From Bacillus sp. NEB1478 (lineage in GTDB: Bacteria > Bacillota > Bacilli > Bacillales > Fictibacillaceae), in the NCBI RefSeq assembly GCF_031582965.1, contig NZ_CP134049.1, positions 1,364,001 to 1,428,000 of the forward strand: 64,000 nucleotides of DNA, in the 5' to 3' direction. The notes beneath the pieces are model-generated. The model did not search any database. It worked only from the letters and a program-made list of their open reading frames with translations, and was not told the DNA's origin. Numbering within the stretch: position 1 is the first letter of the stretch; each line of letters starts with the position of its first letter. This document shows, piece after piece, positions 45,366 through 54,230 of the stretch. Made by a program: the position numbers and the translations under genes.

Positions 45366-46127
45366 ATGAGCAATGCAATGATTTCTGTAAAAGGGTTAAA
45401 AAAATCCTTCAATGACAAGGAAGTCATAAAGGGGGTGGATTTTGAGGTGCGAAGTGGCGAAATTTTCGCACTTCTGGGTTCAAATGGAGCGGGCAAGACG
45501 ACGACGGTCAACATCCTCTCGACGCTTATGAAGGCAGATGGCGGCGAAGTAGGTATTTGCGGTTTTGATGTCCGCCGTCAAGCGGATCATGTTCGTCAGA
45601 GTATCAGCCTGACAGGGCAGTTCGCAGCTTTAGACGGCATGCTCACTGGGTGGGAAAACCTGATGATGATTGCCAAGTTGCGGGGAGTTTCCAATCCTGC
45701 TCAAATTGCTGACAATCTGCTTGCAAGATTCAGCCTGACAGATGCGGCCAACCACCGGGCGGACAAATATTCCGGTGGGATGAAGCGCCGGCTTGACATT
45801 GCTATGAGTCTGATCGGGACGCCAGCAGTCATTTTTCTCGACGAACCAACGACAGGGCTTGACCCTGAAGCGCGGATTGAAGTCTGGGAAACCGTCAAGG
45901 AGCTTGCCGGCGGCGGCACAACCATTTTGCTGACGACTCAGTACCTGGAGGAAGCTGAACAACTGGCGGACCGTATCGCCATCCTGCATGACGGAAAAAT
46001 CATAACGACCGGTACCCTTTCCGAACTCAAAGAGATGTTCCCGCCAGCTAAAGTGGAGTACATCGAGAAGCAGCCGACTTTGGAGGAAATTTTCCTCGCG
46101 ATCATCGGCAAAAAGGAGGAGATATAA
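45366..46127 (+). CDS. ABC transporter ATP-binding protein (DrrA-type drug exporter)
   Basis: A 253-residue ATPase: Walker A LLGSNGAGKTTT (about 35-46), signature YSGGMKRRLDIAM (about 135), Walker B AVIFLDEPTTGLDPEAR and switch histidine replaced by Gln in LLTTQYLEEAE, as usual in the DrrA/CcmA exporter branch. It powers the ABC-2 permease encoded next. ATG 45366 follows TAAGGAGG; upstream in-frame start at 45315 has no site. Base composition is clearly more GC-rich than the surroundings, pointing to horizontal acquisition together with the permease. Confidence 0.93.
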   Translation: MSNAMISVKGLKKSFNDKEVIKGVDFEVRSGEIFALLGSNGAGKTTTVNILSTLMKADGGEVGICGFDVRRQADHVRQSISLTGQFAALDGMLTGWENLMMIAKLRGVSNPAQIADNLLARFSLTDAANHRADKYSGGMKRRLDIAMSLIGTPAVIFLDEPTTGLDPEARIEVWETVKELAGGGTTILLTTQYLEEAEQLADRIAILHDGKIITTGTLSELKEMFPPAKVEYIEKQPTLEEIFLAIIGKKEEI

Positions 46128-46877
46128 ATGAAAAGCAAAACAGGAGTATTACTAGGGCGTTTAATGCGCAACATCATGCGCAGCCCGGATACGATTATCA
46201 CAGTGGCGATTACACCGATTATGATGATGCTGTTATTTGTCTACGTATTTGGCGGCGCTATAGAGACGGGTACGGACAACTACGTCAATTATTTATTGCC
46301 TGGAATAATGCTGATGGCTATCGCATCAGGTGTAGCTTACACATCCGTGCGGCTATTTACGGATGTAAAGAGCGGACTGATGGCGCGTTTCATTACAATG
46401 CCCATCAAGCGCTCTTCGGTATTGTGGGCTCACGTGTTAACCTCGCTTGTTTCCAATGCGCTTACAATCGTGGTGGTTATCCTCGTCGCGTTTTTGATGG
46501 GCTTTCGTTCAAACGCTGATATCCTGGATTGGCTCGCGGTAGCAGGGATACTCGGGCTGTTTACGCTGGCTCTAACATGGCTGGCGGTTATTCCCGGATT
46601 GACAGCGGGGTCTATGGAAGGTGCGACAGCCTACTCGTACCCGTTGATTTTCCTGCCGTTTATCAGTTCAGCCTTTGTCCCCACCGAAACCATGCCTAAA
46701 ATTATCCGTGCGTTCGCTGAGAACCAGCCTGTTACTTCAATCGTGAATGCGATCCGTGCCCTCTTGTATGAAGGGTCTGTTGGAAACGGTATCTGGATCG
46801 CGCTTGCTTGGTGTGTCGGGATCATGGTCATTGCTTACTTCTTCGCCAGTAAAAAATTTAAACGCCAGTTAGGATAA
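46128..46877 (+). CDS. ABC-2 type permease (DrrB-type drug exporter)
   Basis: A 249-residue membrane protein with six helices, starting immediately after the ATPase stop codon (GGAGGAGATATAA then ATG). LMMLLFVYVFGGAIETGTDN and YVNYLLPGIMLMAIASGVAY, plus TETMPKIIRAFAENQPVTSI, are typical of the DrrB/ABC-2 family. It forms the channel through which the DrrA-like ATPase exports drugs or lipids. Same GC-rich composition as the ATPase gene; regulated with it, probably by the PadR protein. Confidence 0.92.
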   Translation: MKSKTGVLLGRLMRNIMRSPDTIITVAITPIMMMLLFVYVFGGAIETGTDNYVNYLLPGIMLMAIASGVAYTSVRLFTDVKSGLMARFITMPIKRSSVLWAHVLTSLVSNALTIVVVILVAFLMGFRSNADILDWLAVAGILGLFTLALTWLAVIPGLTAGSMEGATAYSYPLIFLPFISSAFVPTETMPKIIRAFAENQPVTSIVNAIRALLYEGSVGNGIWIALAWCVGIMVIAYFFASKKFKRQLG

Positions 46878-46943
46878 GTACACCATTATGGGAATAGCCA
46901 AATCAATAGTCAGCCTCTGCGATTCATACATTTGCTATCACAA

Positions 46944-47084
46944 TGAAGCTGCTTAAATGCCGGGGAAACTATCGATGAAATCATGGGGATCCTCAAAATC
47001 GATGTGATTGGTGGCGGCTCGATCACTTATCCCATCGCGAGGATTTATGGTGAAGAATTGAAAAAAAATAGCCCTCACATTTGA
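46944..47084 (+). pseudogene. Coding remnant after the exporter operon
   Basis: Frame without start reading AGETIDEIMGILKIDVIGGG then SITYPIARIYGEELKKN, ending at 47084, immediately before a hairpin. Composition is coding-like but no family is recognised; the 5' part of the gene is gone. Confidence 0.4.
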
Positions 47085-47095
47085 GGGCTGTTTTA
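47069..47095 (+). terminator. Terminator after the coding remnant
   Basis: AGCCCTCA and TGAGGGCT pair perfectly around a four-base loop; GTTTT follows. Confidence 0.65.
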
Positions 47096-47546
47096 ATGAA
47101 TTTGCAATATCACAAGCATATCAGGAACACATTTTTTTAGCTTAATAATTGTTGCTTATCGCTGGACTTTTTATTTCTTTCTACGTTCAAAGTAGTTCTT
47201 TTCATCTCCTGTTTCGAATCAATGCCTATCTATTACCTTCCTTAACCACATCTAATAACAATACGTAGAATTAACTTTACATAAGGTATTATAAATCCTG
47301 CAATAATATACTAAATGCCATTTATTTTGAGATGTAAATTTGTATGGAAGTACCTCGAAAGGTCGGGCAGCCATAGTAATTGATTACATATATAAAAAGA
47401 CATATGCATGGAACGACAGCATAGTATTTCGGTTCAGAAACACCAGTTGTTGGTGCATTTCTAATTCTTATAGATAGACAAAGTTATTTATGGATGTGGT
47501 GACTAGAAGTAGTTTTGTACGTCTTTTTTAATCTCATCTCTATTTG
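47096..47546. other. Intergenic region with no clear gene
   Basis: AT-rich and without a ribosome-site-led frame. A short stretch near 47428-47504 reads YFGSETPVVGAFLILIDR in one frame and may be another gene remnant. Confidence 0.5.
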
Positions 47547-48053
47547 CTAATGCACTTTCTCTGTTTTTTCTTTTGCTCGGATGATATGAAAAAGTAGAAT
47601 TTGCAACATTTGTGCAGATAAATAAATCACGATTGACCAATGCATCTTAAAACCTTTTTCATAATGAAACAGACCAATTTTCACACTTATGTATTCAAGG
47701 ATTAGTGAGAAAAATGTCCAAATTAAAAGATATCCAATAATCATCAAACCTTTTATACGAAGCTTTACGTATAAATACATAAACAAATAGCTGTAAGGGC
47801 CATACATAATATAACTTAAAAAATCGATAAATTGATAAGCAGAAGTGTCATTTACATCATAAAAGTCCCAGGGCTTTACACTGATTGTATGATCATAGAA
47901 CATTCCGATATAAATACCAATTGTGAAATGGAAAAACCCTTCCAACCAGGAGAAAATTCTCGGTAAGAACCATACTAGAGCACAAAGAGCAACAAGACTT
48001 ATGATGACAAACCATTCATTACTGTCAAATGAATTTTCATACACGCTTTTCAT
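47547..48053 (-). CDS. CBO0543-like membrane protein, type A (pair 2)
   Basis: A 168-residue protein with five to six helices. FDSNEWFVIIS near residue 9, TISVKPWDFYDV near 56 and LEYISVKIGLFHYEKGFK near 118 are shared with the type A proteins at 35437 and 53063. Function unknown. Its start lies inside the end of the upstream type B gene (17-base overlap), indicating coupled translation. It is the last gene of a co-directional series that includes gerXA-gerXB-gerXC. Confidence 0.75.
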   Translation of the reverse strand: MKSVYENSFDSNEWFVIISLVALCALVWFLPRIFSWLEGFFHFTIGIYIGMFYDHTISVKPWDFYDVNDTSAYQFIDFLSYIMYGPYSYLFMYLYVKLRIKGLMIIGYLLIWTFFSLILEYISVKIGLFHYEKGFKMHWSIVIYLSAQMLQILLFHIIRAKEKTEKVH

Positions 48054-48522
48054 ACTTCATGGGCTCCCGTTTTTCTATAATGAAAAGTAAATTCGCTAAT
48101 CCTATACTGATTATTAAATAACTGAAATTTACTAAAAATGAAAGTGTTAAACTGTAATTTACATACGTTATTACTTGAAAATTGACCATTAACATTTCAA
48201 ATCCCTGAATGATGCTTGCGAAAATGATAAACAGGAAGCAGCGCAACCATTTCTTTTTGGTAAAAAAATATCTATTAATGAACAAGAGTATGTAAAAGGG
48301 AATAATTAGTTCCCGGTACAGAAGTAATGCAATAAAAAGAGAATCATCTAACGTTATTTTGATCAATTTAAAATTCATGTTTATTAATGTAAGATAATTC
48401 TTAATTAGAATAGACATCACAATAAATACAATGGCATTTTTTAAAAATGACAGCTTCTTTTTCGATAATATAAAAATAAGAAGGGTAATTAATGTTAAAG
48501 AAATAGTAATGGATAATCCCAT
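48037..48522 (-). CDS. CBO0543-like membrane protein, type B (pair 2)
   Basis: A 161-residue hydrophobic protein with five helices. INMNFKLIKITLDD follows helix 2, matching MNFKTLII in the type B protein at 53557; FEMLMVNFQVITYVNYSLTL lies before the last helix. Function unknown. ATG 48522 was chosen because GGAGG lies seven bases upstream, while the longer frame (from 48576) has that site inside it. It overlaps the following type A gene. Confidence 0.72.
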   Translation of the reverse strand: MGLSITISLTLITLLIFILSKKKLSFLKNAIVFIVMSILIKNYLTLINMNFKLIKITLDDSLFIALLLYRELIIPFYILLFINRYFFTKKKWLRCFLFIIFASIIQGFEMLMVNFQVITYVNYSLTLSFLVNFSYLIISIGLANLLFIIEKREPMKYEKRV

Positions 48523-48598
48523 ATTACATCCTCCAATAGCTATAAAAAATGAGGCAGAAGTTATGCCATTAGCCATAAAGCTTTCTTGGGTAAAATTT

Positions 48599-49108
48599 TT
48601 ATCTCATTTTATTAATGGGCACATGAAAAAACAGCATGAAAAAAAGGACAATAAATATGGAAACGCCCATTGCTAGGAGCGGTTTTTTAAAATGGAGTCT
48701 CAACATGCTAAACATAATTACATTAAAGCCTAGGGACCAGAATACATTCCAGCCATTATAATACGAAAAATAGCCAAGCTTCTTTAAAAAATATTCCCCC
48801 ATTCCGTACATGGCTACCCATTTAAAGATATATAAAATCTTTTTCATCCTATTTCCTTCAGGAAATCTTGGTAGATAAATGAAGATTGTAGCAGGGAAAA
48901 GGATAAAGGTGTTAAGGATATCAATAAGAGTATGATTCGGTAAGATTGATCTTTCATACATCCAAATTGGATAGTTATAAGTCAGTACGTTAAATAATAG
49001 ATTAAATACAATCATATATAGAACTGTTGAGTAGTATAGGGGCCAGTTTTTCCAATCCCCCCACTTTAATCCTGCTAATAAAACTAAAATTGCAATCGTT
49101 AAATGCAT
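48599..49108 (-). CDS. CBO0543-like membrane protein, single
   Basis: A 169-residue membrane protein with five helices, WMYERSILPNHTLIDILN and PRFPEGNRMKKILYIFKWV in the loops and GYFSYYNGWNVFWSLGFNVI near the end. The final segment parallels the YTGWK region of type A proteins, so it is assigned to the same broad family. ATG 49108 follows GAGGTGGATG; the frame also extends to 49138. It lies 112 bases after gerXC and upstream of pair 2, all in one direction. Confidence 0.75.
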   Translation of the reverse strand: MHLTIAILVLLAGLKWGDWKNWPLYYSTVLYMIVFNLLFNVLTYNYPIWMYERSILPNHTLIDILNTFILFPATIFIYLPRFPEGNRMKKILYIFKWVAMYGMGEYFLKKLGYFSYYNGWNVFWSLGFNVIMFSMLRLHFKKPLLAMGVSIFIVLFFMLFFHVPINKMR

Positions 49109-49219
49109 TTGAGCATCCACCTCACAGAAGGAGATCATTAAATCTAGTTTCTTACATCATTCCTAAATGGCTATCAAATCATACTTATAACATGTGTTTG
49201 TAATTTTTGTTGGTAAATG

Positions 49220-50305
49220 TTATCTGCCATCTACTACTCCGATTTCTGATATATTAGTTTCAGAGCTAACTGTAACTTTTAAGTTAGGATATTGTTTTTT
49301 CCACTTCTTATAATCCCAACCCCTCGTACGGCTGCGAACTTCCATACCTAATCCAATTGGATCAATGTTGGACTTTTGAAAGTCCTTGATCATGGATGTG
49401 GCTTGAGAATCGATTTTACTTTCCAATTCTTTTGCCGTCTTTTCAATAATTTGTTGATTAAGCACCTGACCCGTGAATTCTCTTATATACCCAGTTACTT
49501 TCAAATGAATATGTATTTCCGGATTTGATTTTTGGTGATGTACTGTTATCTTTTTTTTCGTATTTATGCCAAGAACTGAAACGTATTCTGTTTTTCCATG
49601 GCTCTTAATTGTTACTTTTCGTCCTCCGAGCTTCAGATCCTCATTTAAAGCTTTAAAAACAAACAAATTTTCAAAAGGAATAGATTTTACATAATGAGAA
49701 TCTTTAAACAAGGCAATACCAGATATTTTAATCTCTTTTCCGTCTTTTTTGATAAGGGGAAGGAAGGGGTCGATACCCTTTGTATAATAAGCTGTCAAAA
49801 AAGTATGTAAGTTAGACGTTGGCAGCAAACCCTTTTTCATATTATTCTCAAGCAGTTTTGACAAATAAATACCTGTATCTACCGGGGCATATTGATCAGT
49901 CAGTAATTCCTTAGCATTTCCGTCTACTATCGTTAAAATGATTCGGGTCCCGACGCTTGGGTCCCTGTGAATTGTATCAATATAATCATGAAGACCTTGT
50001 TTTGCTAATTTCTTGCTATAAATGGCTACATCTAATTTTCCGTTTACAATGGGATAAAATGATTTATGATTGATCTTATTAAGCGTTTCTTTACTTATGT
50101 TACCAGTAGAGGATAGGGTCATATTTTCAATACTTTTATCAGGTTTAATAACAGGCATTACAGCGGTTGCTTCAATTTTGTGTTTTCCAATGTAATCATA
50201 GCCAACAGCAGTCGAAACTTCTACATCATCCAATATTTCCTTTTCAATCCGGCCAAAAGACATGATGATGACTGAGAAAACGATAAAGATTACTATGTTT
50301 TTCAT
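49220..50305 (-). CDS. Spore germination protein, Ger(x)C family (no lipobox cysteine)
   Basis: A 361-residue GerAC-type subunit of a germinant receptor. The N-terminal hydrophobic segment (3-17) is followed by SFGRIEKEILDDVEVSTAVG, the usual start of the mature domain; TIVDGNAKELL and SGIALFKDSHYV mark domains 1-2, and GMEVRSRTRGWDYKKWKKQY the C-terminal part. Unlike typical GerC lipoproteins there is no cysteine at the processing site, and I saw none elsewhere in the protein. Start overlaps the gerXB stop (ATGA). It is the third gene of a gerA-B-C operon, presumably expressed in the forespore. Confidence 0.9.
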   Translation of the reverse strand: MKNIVIFIVFSVIIMSFGRIEKEILDDVEVSTAVGYDYIGKHKIEATAVMPVIKPDKSIENMTLSSTGNISKETLNKINHKSFYPIVNGKLDVAIYSKKLAKQGLHDYIDTIHRDPSVGTRIILTIVDGNAKELLTDQYAPVDTGIYLSKLLENNMKKGLLPTSNLHTFLTAYYTKGIDPFLPLIKKDGKEIKISGIALFKDSHYVKSIPFENLFVFKALNEDLKLGGRKVTIKSHGKTEYVSVLGINTKKKITVHHQKSNPEIHIHLKVTGYIREFTGQVLNQQIIEKTAKELESKIDSQATSMIKDFQKSNIDPIGLGMEVRSRTRGWDYKKWKKQYPNLKVTVSSETNISEIGVVDGR

Positions 50306-51393
50306 GCTTTCTTCCTCGCTTTTGACATAATATGGTAAATGATAAACAAAAAAGGGATATATACATAAATGAAATAAAACCCTACCCTTGAAAGAAGGGT
50401 ATTAACATAATCAATAGTCGTACGGTCTTTCAGCAGAGGACCTATTATTAACGCGACTACTAGAAATACGATCAATGCCTTTTTTTGTTTAAAATGAAAC
50501 AATCTTTTCGAAACCCTGCTCGCTGCCCAAAAAGTTAGACAGATATTTGGCAGTATCACTACTGCCCATGAAGCGATGCCTATAAATTCAAAGCGCTCCA
50601 CAAAAGGCAGCTCAAATATTTTCCACATTGCCAAAGTCGGCCATATCGTTTTTTTTAAGTAGTCAGGCGTATAGAAGACCAGCGTAATAATCATTAAATA
50701 TAAATACAAAAAAGTAGTAAAAAAGTTGCCAAAATGAAACCATTTTTGAGAAGTCTCAGGTTTTTTTATAAAGGGATAATAGATAAATAAAAGTTCGAAT
50801 CCTAGGTAACTCAACGTCATGGTCTGTATGGATTTTGCCATATCTTTAATTGAAAGGTCGAACACGGGTAATAGATTTCGAAAGTTCGCAAATTCAAGCG
50901 GGGCAAGGAATGTAAATATTAAATAAAAGGGAACGACTACTCCTAAAAAACATACCCCTACAACTGTACGAAACCCACCGGTAACGACATAATATACGGC
51001 AATTAAAAAAACGAGAGTGAACGGCCAGGTTTTCAATAATGGAAACATCCAAACTTGTATGACTTCAATAAATGTTCTAAGAATCATGACACCTAAAAAC
51101 AAAAGATACATCATAAACAAAAAGGAGAAAAAACCTCCAATCCACTTTCCGAACGCAGTCTCATGGATTGAAACAATATCTGTTTTATCTTTATTCAACA
51201 TCTTATACATCATCCAGATGATAATGTTGATTCCCAATCCGGCTAGTAAGACAGAAATCCATGCATCGTGCCCCGCATATTCAGAAACATAACGCTGAAA
51301 ACCCAAAACACCAATGCCTATCTGCATACTATGTACTATGAAAAAGGCAAGAAAAGGTGAAACTAAAAACTGTTCCCTTATCGGTTCGTTCAT
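50302..51393 (-). CDS. Spore germination permease, GerAB family
   Basis: A 363-residue membrane protein with ten helices of the APC-like GerAB/endospore germination permease family: GIGVLGFQRYVSEYAGHDAW at helix 1, ETAFGKWIGGFFSFLFMMYL and TMTLSYLGFELLFIYYPFIK are typical. B subunits bind the germinant and release ions. AAGGAG precedes the ATG. It lies 25 bases after gerXA and overlaps gerXC by four bases. The germinant cannot be predicted from the sequence. Confidence 0.93.
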   Translation of the reverse strand: MNEPIREQFLVSPFLAFFIVHSMQIGIGVLGFQRYVSEYAGHDAWISVLLAGLGINIIIWMMYKMLNKDKTDIVSIHETAFGKWIGGFFSFLFMMYLLFLGVMILRTFIEVIQVWMFPLLKTWPFTLVFLIAVYYVVTGGFRTVVGVCFLGVVVPFYLIFTFLAPLEFANFRNLLPVFDLSIKDMAKSIQTMTLSYLGFELLFIYYPFIKKPETSQKWFHFGNFFTTFLYLYLMIITLVFYTPDYLKKTIWPTLAMWKIFELPFVERFEFIGIASWAVVILPNICLTFWAASRVSKRLFHFKQKKALIVFLVVALIIGPLLKDRTTIDYVNTLLSRVGFYFIYVYIPFLFIIYHIMSKARKKA

Positions 51394-51418
51394 AGATTAA
51401 TCTCCTTATTAGATATGA

Positions 51419-52900
51419 TCATTCGTCAATATCCTTTTTTTCTTTTGCCTTTTTCTCATCAAATCGTTCGCTATTCGGGGATTGAAGAAATAGCGGACGC
51501 TTCGACTGCATAGAAAAGGGCAGACGGATAAAAGAATCTTTTAAGTCGCGAACTTGAGGCGGATAAACAGGCTCTAAATACGGTCTCCCAAAAGACGTTA
51601 ATCTTAACAGATGCGTCATCAAAAAAATGAATGCGATTGCTATTCCTAATAACCCCCAAAGTTCAGCTAATACAAGAAAGGGAAACCGAATAAGCCGAAT
51701 CGCATTACTCATTTTGTAGACTGGTGTTGTAAAAGATGCCAAAGCTGCGAGTGCAACAATGATAAGGAGCACGTTACTCGTTAATCCAGCCTCGACGGAT
51801 GCAGTCCCGATTACGATACCTCCCACGATACCGATCGTTTGTCCTACTTTTGTTGGAAGTCTTGCACCAGCTTCTCTCAATAGCTCAATCGTTAATTCTA
51901 AAATGACGGCTTCAAGAAAAGGTGTTAAAGGTATCAAACTTCTTGATGATACTAAAGTCGCCATAAGATCTTTCGGGATAAGTTCGTAATGATAATTAAG
52001 AACAGCAACATATATCGGTGTAATCAGGATTGAAAAGCTTACAGCAAACAGACGGATTATCCTGAATACAGACGCAATCTGCCAATTTAGATAATAATCT
52101 TCAAAAGCTGAGAAAAAAGTGATTAATGTCGTTGGTCCTATTAAGGCATGGGGAGAACCATCTACTAAAATTACAATACTTCCCTCTCCAAGGACACCAG
52201 CTGCACGATCGGGCCGTTCTGTGTCAATAATTTGGGGAAAGGGCGAATTATCATTATCTGTGATTATCTGACTGATAAATGAACTATCTAAAATCTGATT
52301 GTGCTTTATTTCTCCTATCCTTTGTAATACGGTATTCACATTTTCTTCATTAGCGATACCATCAACAAATAAAACAACTACTTTTGTCTTGGAAAGAGTG
52401 CCGATTGTAAACTCTCTGAGCTGAAGCTGCGGTACAGGAAGTCGTTTTCGGATTAAATTCAAGTTAGTTGTCAGGGATTCTACAAAGGATTCTTTGGGTC
52501 CGACGACACTGAATTCTTCTTCTGGAATCGTCACTTCACGTGCTTTATTCATTTCTGTATGAATGAGAGCGCCTGTATGGTCGTTTTCATTTAATTGGAT
52601 GAGTATATATCCTTTTAACATTTTTTCTTGGATGGTGTCTAAGTTGTTTGAGATGATAATATTTTCAATCGGAATGGATGCTTGAATATCTTGATATGTA
52701 GCAATTTGAGATGAATTGATAAATGGTAAGACATCTCGGTGGATGATTTCAGCGTCAACAAGTGAATGAAAATAAAAAATCCAATAAGGGCGAGGGGAAT
52801 GTATATTGTGGAACTCAATGAAATCACTTGATCTTCTAAAATTGGTAAGAAGATTTGTCAGTTCCTGTTCTTCACTCGTTTTTTTGTTGAACCATTTCAT
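51419..52900 (-). CDS. Spore germination protein, GerAA family
   Basis: A 493-residue receptor A subunit: N-terminal soluble region (about 1-245), then four to five membrane helices. RPDRAAGVLGEGSIVILVDG, ALIGPTTLITFFSAFEDYYL and EAGARLPTKVGQTIGIVGGI are family signatures. A subunits oligomerise into the ion channel of the germinosome in the spore inner membrane. GGAAGGAG precedes the ATG and a CATACTA box lies about 45 bases upstream. First gene of the operon; a CBO0543-like pair lies directly upstream in the same direction. Confidence 0.94.
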   Translation of the reverse strand: MKWFNKKTSEEQELTNLLTNFRRSSDFIEFHNIHSPRPYWIFYFHSLVDAEIIHRDVLPFINSSQIATYQDIQASIPIENIIISNNLDTIQEKMLKGYILIQLNENDHTGALIHTEMNKAREVTIPEEEFSVVGPKESFVESLTTNLNLIRKRLPVPQLQLREFTIGTLSKTKVVVLFVDGIANEENVNTVLQRIGEIKHNQILDSSFISQIITDNDNSPFPQIIDTERPDRAAGVLGEGSIVILVDGSPHALIGPTTLITFFSAFEDYYLNWQIASVFRIIRLFAVSFSILITPIYVAVLNYHYELIPKDLMATLVSSRSLIPLTPFLEAVILELTIELLREAGARLPTKVGQTIGIVGGIVIGTASVEAGLTSNVLLIIVALAALASFTTPVYKMSNAIRLIRFPFLVLAELWGLLGIAIAFIFLMTHLLRLTSFGRPYLEPVYPPQVRDLKDSFIRLPFSMQSKRPLFLQSPNSERFDEKKAKEKKDIDE

Positions 52901-52944
52901 TAAGATTCACTCCTTCCTAAAGCAACCAAGAACTTCTTACTCAG

Positions 52945-52951
52945 TAGTATG
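52945..52951 (-). promoter_or_regulatory. Sigma-G -10 box upstream of gerXA
   Basis: Perfect CATACTA on the minus strand, 45 bases before the start codon. A matching -35 is weak, so the promoter is likely but not certain. Sigma-G control of ger operons is established in B. subtilis. Confidence 0.5.
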
Positions 52952-52990
52952 TTGTACTAAAATTGTGTTCCTTATTAAAGCTTTATAAAG

Positions 52991-53015
52991 AAGATTACCT
53001 TTGAATGGCAATCTT
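52991..53015 (-). terminator. Hairpin between CBO0543-like pair 3 and gerXA
   Basis: AAGATT-x-CC pairs with GG-x-AATCTT; the minus-strand T-run is poor, so termination is uncertain. Confidence 0.35.
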
Positions 53016-53062
53016 TTAGAAAACGAATATCCGATTTGTTATTTATTTAAAAATACTCGATT

Positions 53063-53560
53063 TTAAATTCCTGAATGCAATTCTTGGAGTCGATTTTTAA
53101 TAAAACGATAAAGGATGATCAAAAATAAGGCGGATATTGGATAGGTTGGTATGGAATAATAAATTTTCCATCCTGTATAGGTGAGGACATCGTTTTTTAT
53201 ACAGAGCCATTCAAAGAAAATTGAAAAACCAGTCCAGAACAAAATGTACCAAATCGTTTTTTGTCCATATAATTCCCATCTATCATAGGCAAATAAAAAG
53301 ATCAGAGAGGCACATGGATACATAAATAAATGAAAAAGTGCGCCAGAGAGTTCGTAGGTTCGATTATCGCCAAAAAAATATAGCTTAAAGGGAGTAGCAA
53401 GAAGAAAATAATCAATCGTTGAAACATATACGACATTATAAACCCAAATCATAATGACGATAACAGAATGAAAGTAATTACGGATAAATAAAAACAAAGC
53501 AAAAACGATAGTGGTTGTTAGGATAAAAAACCATTCATTCCAATCAAACGAAACGTTCAT
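53063..53560 (-). CDS. CBO0543-like membrane protein, type A (pair 3)
   Basis: A 165-residue protein with five to six helices. VSFDWNEWFFILTTT near the start, ATPFKLYFFGDNRTYEL in the loop and FEWLCIKNDVLTYTGWKIYY near residue 120 match the type A members at 35437 and 47547. ATG 53560 overlaps the stop of the upstream gene (ATGA) and follows GGAGAG; ATG 53575 is an alternative. Function unknown. It directly precedes gerXA (160-base gap) on the same strand. Confidence 0.75.
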   Translation of the reverse strand: MNVSFDWNEWFFILTTTIVFALFLFIRNYFHSVIVIMIWVYNVVYVSTIDYFLLATPFKLYFFGDNRTYELSGALFHLFMYPCASLIFLFAYDRWELYGQKTIWYILFWTGFSIFFEWLCIKNDVLTYTGWKIYYSIPTYPISALFLIILYRFIKNRLQELHSGI

Positions 53561-54033
53561 GAGTATGCTCTCCATTTTTTATAAAGGCTTTTTCTAAACA
53601 GTTTCATGCATCCTAATAAAACACATAGAGTTGTCAACCAAAAAGAGAATGACCACCAGATCTGCCAGTGGACATGAACCAATACACCCAGAAAATCTTC
53701 TATCCATTCTAACCCTGTTAAAATCAACGTGCAGCTTATTATTGATAAAATTTTCTTATAAGTAGTGTTCATGAATTGATTAAGACGAAGGAAAGAAACC
53801 ATGATCAAAGGATAAAGAACGATGCGGTTGATAAAATGCGTTAATTCATAAGTAAGTTTGTCAGGGATAATTAAAGTTTTAAAATTCATATAACAAAGTG
53901 CTGAATAGTTTTGAAAGAGATAAGACCCTATTAGCCAATACACTATGATTTCAAGAATATGCAAATTATTTTTTGTTTTAGTAAAAAATATGATAGCCAC
54001 TACATTTATAACGATATACATCAGTAAAATCAT
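53557..54033 (-). CDS. CBO0543-like membrane protein, type B (pair 3)
   Basis: A 158-residue protein with five helices. CYMNFKTLIIPDKLTYEL after helix 2 and GLEWIEDFLGVLVHVHWQIW before the last helix match the other type B proteins in layout. AAAGGAG precedes the ATG at about ten bases. Function unknown. It starts the longest run of co-directional genes around the germinant receptor; upstream (54034-54230) no gene is visible. Confidence 0.72.
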   Translation of the reverse strand: MILLMYIVINVVAIIFFTKTKNNLHILEIIVYWLIGSYLFQNYSALCYMNFKTLIIPDKLTYELTHFINRIVLYPLIMVSFLRLNQFMNTTYKKILSIISCTLILTGLEWIEDFLGVLVHVHWQIWWSFSFWLTTLCVLLGCMKLFRKSLYKKWRAYS

Positions 54034-54230
54034 GTAAGAAAACTCCTTTTTTTATTTTGCTTTTCTTCATTTACATACAAAAAGAAAGAAAATGAAAAAA
54101 GTTATTTCTAACTATCTTGTGCTAAAAATAAAATTATTATCAAACATAGCAACCAACTATTCCCCAGACAACCTAGAAATATCATCATGTAAATGAGGGA
54201 TGGATGCAGAGAAACAGCAATTCAGAGATA

